Positions 1 through 11,600 of a stretch of 64,000 nt of DNA are shown piece after piece. The notes below the pieces were generated by a model. The model saw only the letters and a list, made by a program, of their open reading frames with translations, made no database searches and was not told where the DNA came from. The stretch lies in the NCBI RefSeq assembly GCF_002994745.2, contig NC_037094.1, positions 66,246,989 to 66,310,988 of the forward strand, given 5' to 3'. Each line of letters begins with the position of its first letter. The stretch's first letter is position 1. A program made the translations under genes and the position numbers. This DNA is from Rosa chinensis. Lineage: Eukaryota; Streptophyta; Magnoliopsida; Rosales; Rosaceae.

Positions 1-414
1 TATGGAAAGAAGAGGCCTCTGGCTCCTATTTCACAACCTATATGCAACACACAAACATTTCTTTGGTCAACCCAGTACCGGACCTTCACAAACTCTCGTA
101 TAATCAATTTTCCTCCATTTACATCTCGATCACTTAATCGGTGCTTGTCAGAATACATGTATTTTGTAGATATTCCTGATATTATTTCGAGATATTCTCT
201 AAATCTATACTAATATTAATAGAACAGGCTTTGTTAGCCAAAACTAAAAAAATGTACTAAAATACCCTTAAAATATTAAAAAACAAAGCACAATTTTCAT
301 TCTACAGGACATAATCGTCAAAACACTAAAACAATAAAAATATATATTAACTACCCATTTTTAAACTGATAACCACCCACTTTTCCACACCCATTGGGTG
401 TGAGCAGTTTCTAG

Positions 415-829
415 TATTGTTTATTGTAATCAGGGATTTAGGCTTACTGTCTCCTCTTTGTATTTGACAATTTCATTAATCAAAGTTTGAAGGTAGCTGC
501 ACTAGGGATGGCAATGAGGCGGGTTGGGGATGGGGATCACAATACCATCCCCATCCCCGGAGTCATTCTCTACCTCCATCCCCGCCCCAATCCTCAATAA
601 AAATATATTAGAGATTCCCCGTCCCCATCTCCACTGGGGACTAAGTCTCCAAACCTGCCCCAAATTATTTAATAAATAAAATAATTTTTTCTCATATTGC
701 CTTTTTTAAAATCAAAATTTACAACAAATATATTTAAAGCATGATTAAATTCATAAATCATAATTTAGTGAGTGCAAAAATCAAAATACCATTAAAGTAA
801 AAGTGTAGCCATTAAAGTAAAGTAATAAA

Positions 830-864
<35 letters not shown>

Positions 865-1110
865 TTATGATTTATATTATAAAAATAAATTAAAATATAT
901 ATAAGTTAAATATACGTATTTATTGTTGGGGCGGGTTTGGGGATGAGGATCACAATACCATCCCCAATCTTAGATAGCGGGGATTGGGATCCCCATTCTC
1001 ATTTCCCATTTGTCCCCGAATTCTTCCCCCATTAGGGGCGGGTATCCAATGGAGCTCCGCCCCGCTGAGGATTTTTGCCATCCCTAAGCTGCACCAACCC
1101 TTCGGCAACA
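415..1110 (+). mobile_element. LINE-type 3'-end remnant, split by a hAT MITE
   Basis: The stretch before 503 and the bases after 1086 together resemble, in order, the minus-strand text near 27840-27950 (both contain 'gacaatttcattaatcaa', followed by a 'gcaccaac/gcaccagc' tail). I read it as the 3' end of a non-LTR retroelement family with at least two copies in this window. No coding potential is left and no poly-A tail survives at this copy. The left boundary is uncertain. Confidence 0.45.
503..1086. mobile_element. hAT-type MITE, 584 bp
   Basis: The element begins TAGGGATGGCAA and ends TTGCCATCCCTA, a perfect 12-bp terminal inverted repeat. It is flanked by a perfect 8-bp target-site duplication, AGCTGCAC (495-502 and 1087-1094), which is the hAT signature. 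The interior has two diverged G/C-rich 'ggggat..accatcccca' blocks and a (TG)n(TA)n run at about 831-862. It has no transposase and is therefore non-autonomous. It lies inside an older retroelement remnant. Confidence 0.88.
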
Positions 1111-1840
1111 TAAGACCAAAGCCAGAGTAAAAGAAAACTCCTATTAACTATGATCCCTTCCTGCAAAGGTACCCCTATCATATATTCATTACTTGATGGA
1201 TCATCTAACAAACTAGAGCTTCCATCATTTTCTCAGTAGTCATGAGTCCTATCACTGCCTGCTTCGTCTTTCCTTGTGACTTGTGAGACTTGTCCACTTC
1301 AATCTTAAAGCTCTTCCTATCTCACTTTGGCCGTGAATCCAACTTCTTTAGTTGGTTATACTACATTTTCTGAAATTATTCAACCCTAGACACCAATTTT
1401 GACATTTTTGGCTTATTTCTTTCACGAATTGAAGAAGATTATTCAACTAAAATTATTCAAATATGTCCGATGGTGCTCTGTTCTTGAGGACCGTCAGTAA
1501 AAATACTGATGCTTTTATTTTGGTTGCCTGAGTCTGTTATTTGATTCAAATCTTGCTTGCTTTTGATGCAATGACACTAGGCTAGACAACGTTAAAATGA
1601 CAAAATGTAAAAGACATAAAACGTAAAACTGATAAAATTTAAACCAAGACCACCCTAGTAGAATTCCAAAGCCTGCAGATCTATTTCTCAAACAAATGAG
1701 TTTCCTGTGTGTCTATCAGACTACAAATGGACATATCAATAACAAAAGCAGCACATCACTTCACTCACGCTAATTTTGTAAAAGAAGGAAAGCTATATAA
1801 AGCTGTATTTGGTGTATGAAAGAAAGCTATGTAACTGACG
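1095..1840. other. Intergenic / 3' flank
   Basis: No convincing reading frame. It probably includes the 3' UTR and terminator region of the minus-strand DUF547 gene. No clear repeat was recognised beyond the retroelement tail at the left edge. Confidence 0.4.
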
Positions 1841-4800
1841 TTAACAGTTCAAACCCCAGTCATAAGGCTGATATATCACCTTCAGCTGAGAGATTGCAAG
1901 CAACTCCAGTAAAACTTCTGAGACAGCTGGTTCCAAGTAGTTTGATGAGTGCTTCAGTACCTCCATCTCATTCTTACCGAAATCTATGCTAAACCTGAGC
2001 ATTGAGAAGTACCATTACATGAGATAAGTAATTATAGAAAAGTTACAGAATGTTGCTCAATAAAGCAATGTTTTGGATTGGACTCCTGCTAGAGAAACTA
2101 ATTGAACATAAAACTTCCATTTAAAAAATGCATGTATATTCCTCTTCTTATATCAGAAAAGTACACACAGTGAGTGCTCAGAAGAACCCGACCTATCTCT
2201 CTCGGAACTTACCATTTAAGAATCTTACTAGCTGATGCAACCTTGTTATCAAAATCGATAATAAGACCTCCATTTCTTAAGAAACTACGTGCTGCTTCCA
2301 TCAATTCTTTGTCAATGTCCCCTGGAGAATAGCATCGGAGGACAGGGCCAGATCGAGTACCAAAAACCAGAGCAAAATGAATAAGAGGCTCTGGGTAAGG
2401 TAGAGCCATCTGATACAGATAGGGGAGGGAAATGAGCAAGAGTAAATTGACAACATTAAGTGATAAGACTTGTCTAGTAGCAAAGTAAGAACTTGATTTC
2501 AACAAACTAAAGAAAAAAGGTGTGCAGTTCAAACTCTCATTCCCAAAATAAATAAAAATAGGCCAAGATTTTAAACCAATTACTGAAGAGTACCAAAAAC
2601 CAGACTTTCTAATTTTATGGGCCAAAAGTATTGTTCTTTCATGTAAATTACATACTAGTTAATGTAAAACTTGTCTGGTAACAACTTCCAAAGAAAAAAC
2701 AGCCCCAATGTGACAAGTATAAATCTAAACCAAATACTGAAGAGTATTTGTACCATCTTACCATGGCACGCTTATCTTTTGGACCAAATGGCTTCATGAG
2801 ATTGTACGGTGGTCGCTGGTTTCCCCGTAAAATACCATTTTGGATAGCTGAAAGTGAATACGTGGACCCACCAATAACATATTTGAAGTCTCCAAACAAC
2901 TTCCTTCGTTCTATTGCCCCATCTGGATGACCCCATACCAGTATTGCATGGATGGCCATCATATTGTAGAGATTTATGAAGAAAGCAAGTCTCTCCTCCC
3001 TCCGCATATCCTGCAGTTCCACTCTGTGGAGCTCCTCTACTATTCTCAGATACCTAAAAAGACATTACCATTAACAAGACCTTATATGGCCAAAAAAAAA
3101 GAGGTTACATAAACTACAGTTCTCTACCACAGTTAAAAGTTATTTGATGAATAAAATGGAGAAAGTGAAAAGACAGGAAGAACCTTGCAAATTCCTCACT
3201 TCCGTGAATACTTCTGTAATCAATATGTTTTCCATCTTCTGAAACATAGGCTTCCAAGATGGCACACATTATAAATCTCAACCTTAATTCGATTTCCATG
3301 ATGGGCTTTGGCTTCACATCAATTATACCCTTTGGGATGTTGTGACATTGAGATACAATTGGATCATCATCCAAGAACCGATACAGGTGGTTCCCATCCT
3401 CAAACAAATTTTCCCTAGAGCAAAGAAAAAGCAAGATCGAACCAACATATTAGAAACCTCGTTACTAGTGGAAAGCATTTATGTTCTGCAAATTGGTTTC
3501 ACACGAAAAAGAAATACTAAATATATTTTCCTGTGTTTCAGACATTTGATTTTTAAACAAATGGATGGGTCCCAACATTGACAGTAGCTTTTCTAAGATG
3601 GTAAAGATCATGGAGCTGAGACCTTATTTTCCAAAATTTCCTCTTAAATCAAACAGGTAAAAGTGTAGAACAAATTTTACTGTACCTTCCCACAGTTATC
3701 TTGTTAACTAATTTCCTGTGAAAATTTTCTAGCAATTATATAAAGTGGAAAGAATACAAAGACTAAGGAATAATTCAAGGGACTCACTCAAGAACATGTT
3801 GAAAGAAGAGTTTGCTTGCAAGCTTCCTTCCAAATTCGATAGCCTGTCTCACAATACAAACCAAAAACAAGAGTGAGACTTGATAAGAATACAGTTTAGC
3901 TAGAACATGTATGTACTATGAGTAGGTTTGATTTCAAAATTTCATTTTCAGTTAGTAACTTGCCAATCAAGGTACTCATTTAACGAATCAATTTTTTTTA
4001 ATTATTTTACTTGATACATGATAATGGTATGCCTCACAAATTATCTGGTTTCACATCATTGCTCTCCCTAAGAAATAAGCTGCATACTTGTATCATGTTG
4101 CAATTGTTAACACTGTAACATCCAAGAGAGGAGCGTAAATAACTCCACCAAGGATAACTAGAAGCATTGAGTACTACTTGTATTTAGTCACAGATATTTC
4201 AATGACTGAGGAGAAACAAATCTCCCTTTGTGCAATTAGCAGATTCTGACAAGTATAAGCAACCCTAGAAGTACAATAATTTATACAAAGGAAGCTTCAA
4301 GGCTAAGGCCAAAGGAAGGGGTTGAAACTTGAAATGACACCCCTCCTTTGACAAACCACACACCCCCCTCCATGCACATTTTCATTGATCATTGACTGCA
4401 TGATAAGGCTCACACAGACTACATTTGCTTGTATTATTTTTACAACAGACATAATATCCATCCTAAGAACTCTTAAGAAAGAGGATAAAGTCTAGTTCAA
4501 ACTCTTCACCATACTTGCCATAAGATTAAGAGTATTAGATAGTTATGTATGGTACATCTGAACAAAATTGCAACTGACCATGAGGTAAGATTATTTACTA
4601 GTTGCATGCAGGTTGTTGTAAGTTGTAAGACAACATCCATCTCATTCATATTATCACTGGGATCAACCACTTAATTCTTACTCTTAGACTTCAAACATAT
4701 GGTCTTAAAGCCCGGTCTTAAATGTACCATATTTCACTTGACTAAGCAACTTAAAAGGTTAACCTTGACACATCAATAATCATGAATCAGGCAGTCTGAT

Positions 4801-6853
4801 ATTGATTCCTAGACAACTACTGTCCCAACCATGCTGTGAAACTATCCCAGGAAACATCTTCCGGTTACTAATCTCTAAGAGCCACTCGAACATGAACAAG
4901 AACAATTCTGCTACAGATATTAATTTGTATAGAACAGACGTCACTTTATTCCATTAGCATATTATTGAAAAACTTTTACTTATCTAATTGAATAGCATAT
5001 CAGGGAAGTTGAGTTAAAAGTTCAAAACAAGAATAAAAACACGAAATTCTAATACAATTTGGTACTTGCCCCATAATGAACTCAATTTCAACTGATCTTT
5101 TCCCCCAAAAATTAAAATAAATTTAAATTAATAAATTGGGTTGGCACATGAATCCACATAAAAAAAAAAAAAGTGAGTCTTCAATATGACCTCTCCTCCA
5201 ATACTCAGACCAAATGAAAGCTATACTTGGTCATACATTGTAGTTAATACTTAGACAACGTAATGAGTAAGAAATCTATGAAACTGATTTTGAAATTGTG
5301 GTTAATCAAGGATACTCAAGATTGAAATCAACTCTAGTAACTTGCATATGAAAAAGAAAACAAAAGCATGCTTTATAATCACCAAGTTGAAGAAAATCAT
5401 GCTAAATAATTCCTTAGAAAAAGCAAAAGAATCAGACCAACTAACTGCTAAAATTTAGGAGATAAAAAATCCCACTAACCTCTTCCCTTTCTAGATACTG
5501 ATCCTCTGATAAGAAATCCACTGCTTCTGAACCTGAAAAACTCTTTGTGTACCTGCGCATTTTGTAAAACCGATCCTTCACAACAACAAATTCTTTCATT
5601 TTCCGGACAATTAAAGCCAGTTCATCAATAGCTCCACTATTGGACACATCATCTTCACCTGAAAGTGGTGGCAAAGGAGCTTCAAATGATGGTGCTTCAC
5701 TAACCAGATAATCAATCTTGTCATCAAGCTTGCCAGACTCATCCAAGCCCTTTAGTTCATTCAAGCCTCCAATAAGGACTTCATTGAAGAAAACCTTTGG
5801 AACAGTAGAAGACCCAGAAAATTTCTCTAACTCCTGCTTTCTACTAGGGTACACATCAATATTGATCTCAGTATATCTGAGCTTCTTCCAATACAAAAAT
5901 AACCTGGCATCTTTGCAATCCTGGCATCCTAACCTTGTGTACAATATTATTCTCCCTTTCATGGCTATAGCTTGTGCTGTTTTATCACTTGCATCCTCAG
6001 CTTTATTCCTTCCATCAACATCTTGGCCTGTTTTAATAAAGCTAAGGGGATTCCATGCAGGTCTTTCCATTGTTTTCTGAGAGGTGTCTCCAACGTCACT
6101 GTCCTTAATGGAATCTGAAAAATTCACATCTGCACCATCAGCAACATCTGGTCCACCTTCATTTCTGTTCCCAGAAATGTGGCGAAGGAAACTGGAGACT
6201 GCAACTACACTCTTAACCTTAACAAGGTTTTTGAGCGCTACTGCCTTTTCAACTACGCCAGAGTTTTCTGAATCAGGATCCAGAGAACGGATGGACATGC
6301 TTCTGTAAGCTTCCATCCCCGGAACCTCTGTTCCATCAAAGACCGGCTCTGGCTCCTTCTCCTCGCCAAAAACTTTGTCTGTCTCCTCTTGAGCTTTAGA
6401 TTCCAAATGTTTACCATCATTGTCTAGATTTTGAGCTTTAGATTTCAAATGTTTACCATCATTGTCTAGATTTTGTTCTTTAGTATTTGACTCCACCTTA
6501 TCAGCAGGGTTCTTTTGTCCATTGCTTGAGTCCAACTCTCTTTCCTGTGTGTTATACTCGGAACCCCTGCTGTCATTGCTCTTCCCACCCATGTCTCTGT
6601 GACTTTGATCATTGCCTAACTTGTCTCCCTGATCTTTGCAGTTCAAATCCCCACTCATGTCCACCTTGTCAACCAATTCATCTTCCCCATGATTATTTTC
6701 TAACTTGGGACTACCACTGCTGATACTCAGAGATTTCATATCCTTTGATGGTTCTCCCTGCCCTTCTTTCTGAATAGCGAGCGTATCTCTGCCCAACTTT
6801 TCAGCAGACAGAGAACTTGTGATATTTTCCTCAGTTAAACCCTCCTTGTCCAT
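1841..6853 (-). CDS. Glutaredoxin-DEP-DUF547 protein (six coding exons)
   Basis: Coding exons on the minus strand: 6853-5480, 3843-3788, 3414-3184, 3053-2762, 2409-2213, 1988-1841. All introns are GT-AG and phases join, giving about 765 residues and a TAA stop. The ATG at 6853 is chosen because a longer frame begins only with TTG and has a TAG just upstream. Residues 1 to about 290 are acidic and low in complexity. A glutaredoxin/thioredoxin-like fold starts near residue 298, with a CQDC motif (C310, C313) and a TVP cis-proline loop. A DEP domain follows (about 420-500, crossing exons 1-3), then DUF547 (about 560-700), and the C-terminus ends in the QPYDWGLN-type tail. Plants have a small family with this order, annotated as electron carrier/disulfide oxidoreductase; its biochemical role is poorly known. 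The GRX CxxC suggests redox or Fe-S chemistry and DEP suggests membrane or protein contact; both are inference. Intron 1 is long (1.6 kb). Confidence 0.9.
6393..6476 (-). repeat. 42-bp in-frame tandem duplication in the DUF547 gene
   Basis: Two adjacent 42-bp copies, differing by about one base, encode a 14-residue repeat (QNLDNDGKHLKSKA / QNLDNDGKHLESKA) in the disordered N-terminal region. The frame is kept. It is probably a recent replication slip or unequal exchange and may vary in number between accessions. Confidence 0.85.
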
Positions 6854-7056
6854 GAGGCCAGCAAGATTATAGTTCAAGACCTAGGCTCATTAAAAGACAG
6901 CTGCCTACACTTTAAAAGTTGAATGACTTTATCAAAAATCCTGCAGAAGTTTTAGAAGTTTACAATGTCATACTTGAAGGAGTTCAAGTTTGAAAATTCT
7001 AATGATAACAGATATTGTCAACTGCTAATTCATAAAAACATCTGCAACACCATAGC

Positions 7057-7063
<7 letters not shown>

Positions 7064-7087
<24 letters not shown>

Positions 7088-7403
7088 TGCAACAACAAGT
7101 CTAGCAATACTGTCATTGGTTAATACAAAATTAAAGCTTAGACAGTCCTGAGCAGATTGTCAAAATGTCACTAAAGAAACACTTTGTGTGCAGGTCCTGC
7201 TTTCCAAGCTTCGACCACCAATCCCTCCTCAATACCACAGAAATATTCGTCTAACCCTCATCAGTTATCGCTCAGTAACATCTAACTAAAGCGCTGACCT
7301 TCACATAGGAACCTGGTTAACTTAGTTACTGACTGGACACCGAAAGAACCTACCAAAAGAATATTAGACTAACTACTTCAAATACCAGACCGAGTCATAA
7401 AAA

Positions 7404-7451
<48 letters not shown>
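7064..7451. repeat. Two (AT)n microsatellites in a 5' intron
   Basis: (AT)n runs at about 7065-7088 and 7407-7451. Both lie between the first coding exon and the probable 5' UTR exon of the DUF547 gene, so inside a leader intron. Confidence 0.8.
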
Positions 7452-7452
<1 letters not shown>

Positions 7453-7949
7453 TTCCCCGACTATGTTGCTTAAACCTCACTGGTGTAAACAAGAACAAAG
7501 CTCACAAAACAAGACATCGTTTAAACACCAAAAGTAGCAACCAAACCCAAAGTGTAATAGAATACCTACCTATTCAGATTAGATTTCTTCACAAATTATG
7601 TTGCTTAAACCTCACCTAACTCTCACCGGCGCAAACAAACAACAACTCATCTCAACAAGCTACGGTCTTATAACTAATCATTTCAACATTTTCATCTGAA
7701 GAACTATCCCAACATTCAACTCAACCGAACAATCGAAACACAGGACTAAAGAATGCTACTAGAATCAATAACAAACAATACACAAAAACAAAAATAGCAT
7801 GAAGGCAAAAAGGTTGAATTTTTCAACTATTTGACCAAAGAGTAAAGCACAAGTGAAGTATCATCCATTTCTAACAAAATCAATCACAAACGCCACGAAG
7901 GATTCACAATTAGATTACAGAAATCAATCATAGAGTGACAGAGAGCAAC

Positions 7950-8085
7950 CTGACGGATCTGAAACGGCGGCGTTTTGGAATGGAGAGGAAGAACCGCCGA
8001 GCGAGCGAGAGCGAGAGAGAGGGAGTGAGAGAAATGTTAAGGGAGGAAGATCTAGAAAAGGGGTTAGAGAAGAGAGAGCATTAAA
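7950..8085 (-). promoter_or_regulatory. Probable 5' UTR exon and core promoter side of the DUF547 gene
   Basis: On the minus strand a CT-rich leader (complement of the GAGAGA tract at 8000-8080) ends in CAG|GTTGCT at 7950/7949, a usable donor for a leader intron that would join upstream of the ATG at 6853. The CT/GA-rich start is typical of plant 5' UTRs. The transcription start is not determined. Confidence 0.5.
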
Positions 8086-8309
8086 GGCGTGAATGGGAAT
8101 TTAGGGCAAATGAGAAGAAGAAGAAGAAGAAGAAAGATTGAAATGAAACGGCGATGGATTTTCAGAGGGAAGAGAGGAGCGCATGAAGCGGGAAGTCCGT
8201 GGGCTCCGCAAAGTGAGAAAAATCAGAGACTCTTGGGGTTTTCTGCCTACTTTCGGACCCACTCGCATTTTATACTCGTGTGCTCTTTATTGTTTTTTTT
8301 ATATATATA

Positions 8310-9000
8310 AATATTTTTATTTCTTAAATTTTTATCTCCCTCACTAATATAATATTCAATTAAATTTTTTTCTTTAATTTCTTTATATTACTTATATAAT
8401 ATTATAATTTACCTAAAATAATTAATTTCTATACATTGACGCCATCATTTAGTACGAATGCGAACTGAAAAAATCTGATTTGCAATTTCTTAAACTAAAT
8501 TTATTGTGTGTTTTTGGTGTAGTTATTACTAATTAAGTCCAAAATCAACTCATTATAATTAGGTTTAATGCCCTTAATTGGCTTATAATTAAGCCAATTA
8601 TCATAAAGAGGGGTTAAATTAAAACCCTACATGGGTTTGTCTTCTTAGCCACTGATATACAAATTTACCAGCTGGGTTCCAACCTCTGCTTCGTTCTCTA
8701 AAATCGTTTAATTCCTTTTTTTCTTATTTACCAGAATATCTACCCTTTACCTCATTTTGTTTCTGGCTTTTCTCTAGATCCAAAAGATTAATAATGTTCC
8801 CTCCACATTTTCCCAAAATCGAAGTACCTATATATCAGTCGAACCTGGAATAGCAACCAAATACCAGTCCCAAACAGACTACTGAGATCGAGTAGTATAT
8901 ACGATACTACTAAATAGTAGTAAATACCTCTTACCATTCCTCTGTCAAGTGTGCAGTGCTCGACGGAAAATAATATCAGGCCAGCTGCCAGCATGGTACT
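8310..9000. other. AT-rich intergenic DNA
   Basis: No gene seen. It contains a short palindrome around 8576-8602 (CTTAATTGGC / GCCAATTA arms). Otherwise nothing recognised. Confidence 0.4.
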
Positions 9001-9004
9001 ATCA

Positions 9005-9310
9005 GTTCCATGGATACTTCTGTAATCAATACGCTTTCCATGGATACTTCTGTAATTAATAATATGCTTCCATCTTCTGAAACAGGCTTCCGAGATGGCA
9101 TGCACACATGTATGCATGCAATAAAAATCTATCAACGTATACCTTGCTGCAATATCTATAATAGGCTAGGGCTTCACGTCAATCATACAGCCCTTTCGGA
9201 TGTTGTGACATCGACATCAAGCTTCTCCCGAATTTGATAGCCAGCCTCACAAGACAAACCAAATAGAGGAGTCAAGACTAGATAAGAATACGATACAACT
9301 TGATGCATGT
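9005..9310 (-). pseudogene. Decayed partial copy of the DUF547 gene
   Basis: Plus-strand text from about 9009 to 9300 follows, in order, the exon 3, exon 2 and intron 1 sequence of the neighbouring gene (3207-3360 and 3815-3900). Shared blocks include the 'atacttctgtaatcaata' and 'gatgttgtgacat' motifs and 'aattcgatagcc'-like text. Intron bases ('agacttgataagaatacga' type) are kept, so it arose by DNA duplication, not retroposition. Part of exon 3 and the intervening intron is deleted. A short segment containing 'atacttctgtaat' is doubled in tandem at 9009-9058. No intact frame remains. Confidence 0.75.
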
Positions 9311-9696
9311 CCAAGTTATCTAAGCCTATAAATAAGAGTCTCTAGGCATTATACAGGCACGACAATCAAGCATCTACAACCACTCGCACAGAGTATCAAC
9401 CTCAGCGTTGAATATCACAGAGAAGACAAATTAAGGAACTCATCTTGTCAACAGGAGAACATAAGGGACTCGCCTTACCATGCATAATCCAACAAAGAAG
9501 ATAATTAAGCAACTCACCTTATCACCTCGTCAGTTCGTCACAGCCGTTTTGGTTCTAAGGAGCTCTGCTAGACCTTCAACGTCTAGTGCCGATTAAGGTA
9601 AAATCTTGTAAAAGACTTTATGAAATTCCTTATTGTCATAAGGCAAAAGAAGAACTACGCATAGAGTTTATCTTTTTCTAGGTCACAATTGTTTAA

Positions 9697-10066
9697 GGGA
9701 GAATTCCACAAAAATGGTCGGTCAACTATAACTCATTCCACACTTTGGTCATTCACCTTTTAAATATATCGCTTTGGTTACTCAGCTATTACTTTGTCAA
9801 TCACTTTAATCACCCAAAGGGCATTTTATCTCACTTTAATCACTTCTCCCAATCATTCTAACACAGATTTCTCAATTTTTCACAATTGATTTGATGAAAA
9901 TATCATTAATATTGTGGCAAATAATTTTTTTTAATGAAAAAAATTAATTAAGTGACGAAAGTGAATAACAAAGTTAAAGTTGAGTGACCAAAGTGATATA
10001 TTTAAAAAGTGAGTGACCAAAGTGTCAAATAAGTAAAAATTGAATGATCATTTGTGATATTCTGTC
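9697..10066. mobile_element. MULE-type MITE, 370 bp, with long inverted repeats
   Basis: The left about 120 bp and the right about 115 bp are imperfect inverted copies (each has 'actttggtca..ca', 'tttaaatatatc.ctttggt' and 'aactttgtta/actttgtcaa'). The element is flanked by a 9-bp duplication with one mismatch, ATTGTTTAA (9688-9696) and ATTGTGTAA (10067-10075), as expected for Mutator-like elements. No coding capacity. Confidence 0.75.
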
Positions 10067-10075
10067 ATTGTGTAA

Positions 10076-11600
10076 AGATAAGTATATGAGCGCATCGACA
10101 TCAACAACTTGCATGACTAGTGCTGGCACGTCCGCAATCAGTGACAATAAGGAGACATTTTTGCACTCTAAATTTAGAGGCGTCGAACATGATTCACTCC
10201 TCCGATCAAAGAATTTCATGTCAGTACCCGAATGACTAGGTAGTCCACGTTAGCGCTAGGTCATCAAAAGGTGGATTCAATCTAAAACATGTCAGCAATT
10301 AAAGAGCTAAATTAATGAACAGAATGCACGCCCTGAAAACCAGTCATTCACAACTTCTGATAAATGAACTTGAATTAAAAAAATATAGTTTATCGTTATA
10401 GAATAGTCGGGATGACGAAAACGACTAAAAAGGACTCGTCAGCTAGATCACGTTGGCAGCAACGCCGGCAAGTCCATCACTATTGCATTTCTTTGTTTGC
10501 GGTAGATATGGAATTTGGAATTAGCGTAACGAATAATGTTTCTGCCTGCTTTATTATTTATAGAGGGGAATTCTGCGGCTGTTAAGTCGTTGACACACGT
10601 AATGAGTTATGTGTTGGTCAATTGTATACTTGCTCGGTTGCTCCCCTCGTTTTGTTCCTAATTTATTCGAGTCACCCGTATTTAGTATAATCTCCATTTC
10701 CCATGTTGGACCAGCAAGGCAATGATAGTAAAAGAGGTTTTAGTTTGTAGTCGTATTTAATCATTGGGAAACAAAAAGAAAAAATCTGTTTCCGAGGAAC
10801 GTCTGATATTTGAGCAATACAGACGGACGGCAAGATTTCCTGAGCACTTTTAAGTGCGTCAAAAACCAAAGTAATTAAGTATGCTATTGAAAATCAATTG
10901 GAATTTACGCTTGAGTTATCTGATGTAAAGTTCTCTTTAAGATTATTCTCATTTAGATTCGAGATAAAGACTGGGTGATATTCCCTGCTAAAACTATAGT
11001 AAGTTGAATAACAAAGTTAGGTACAGGACATTGAGCTCTTATTGACTATTCGGGAGAGCATTTATGCATATAAGTATTGGGACAATTAGATGTAATTCAA
11101 GTGCCTCAAATGCGAAGATACAGAATAACGTCCTTTCACTAAATTAAAACTTTCAATTGATTTCATCTTTAACCCATTACAATCAGGGGAACTAAACATT
11201 GAGCCTAGTAAGTACAAAGTGTCACTGCCAAAAAAAAATTAAGAACCTTCTTGTCAAATATTTGGATTTCTTACAGGACTATACATATCAGAAAAAATGC
11301 AAAACCTGGAAAAACCAAAAAAAAAAAAAATCAGTCATCCATGAAGCAAAGAAAAAATGTTAAAGAATAGAATGGTTGTGTGACAGAGGAAGTAAAACTA
11401 AATATTTACATTTTTTTTATTGTCCAACTCTTTCAAGGATCTGTTCTCCGAGAAACTAATCATGAGTTGTACATAAAACATGACACTAGAAAGGGAGACA
11501 GTAAGCCCTTACCTCAAATCAAAATTGTACAAGAGAAATGCATAGACCGAAATTGGCTCTTGACATCCTTAATATCTGATTAGCCATCTCCAAAGAAGCA
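10076..11600. other. Intergenic DNA
   Basis: No gene or clear mobile element recognised. The open frames here are short and lack any family signature. Confidence 0.35.
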
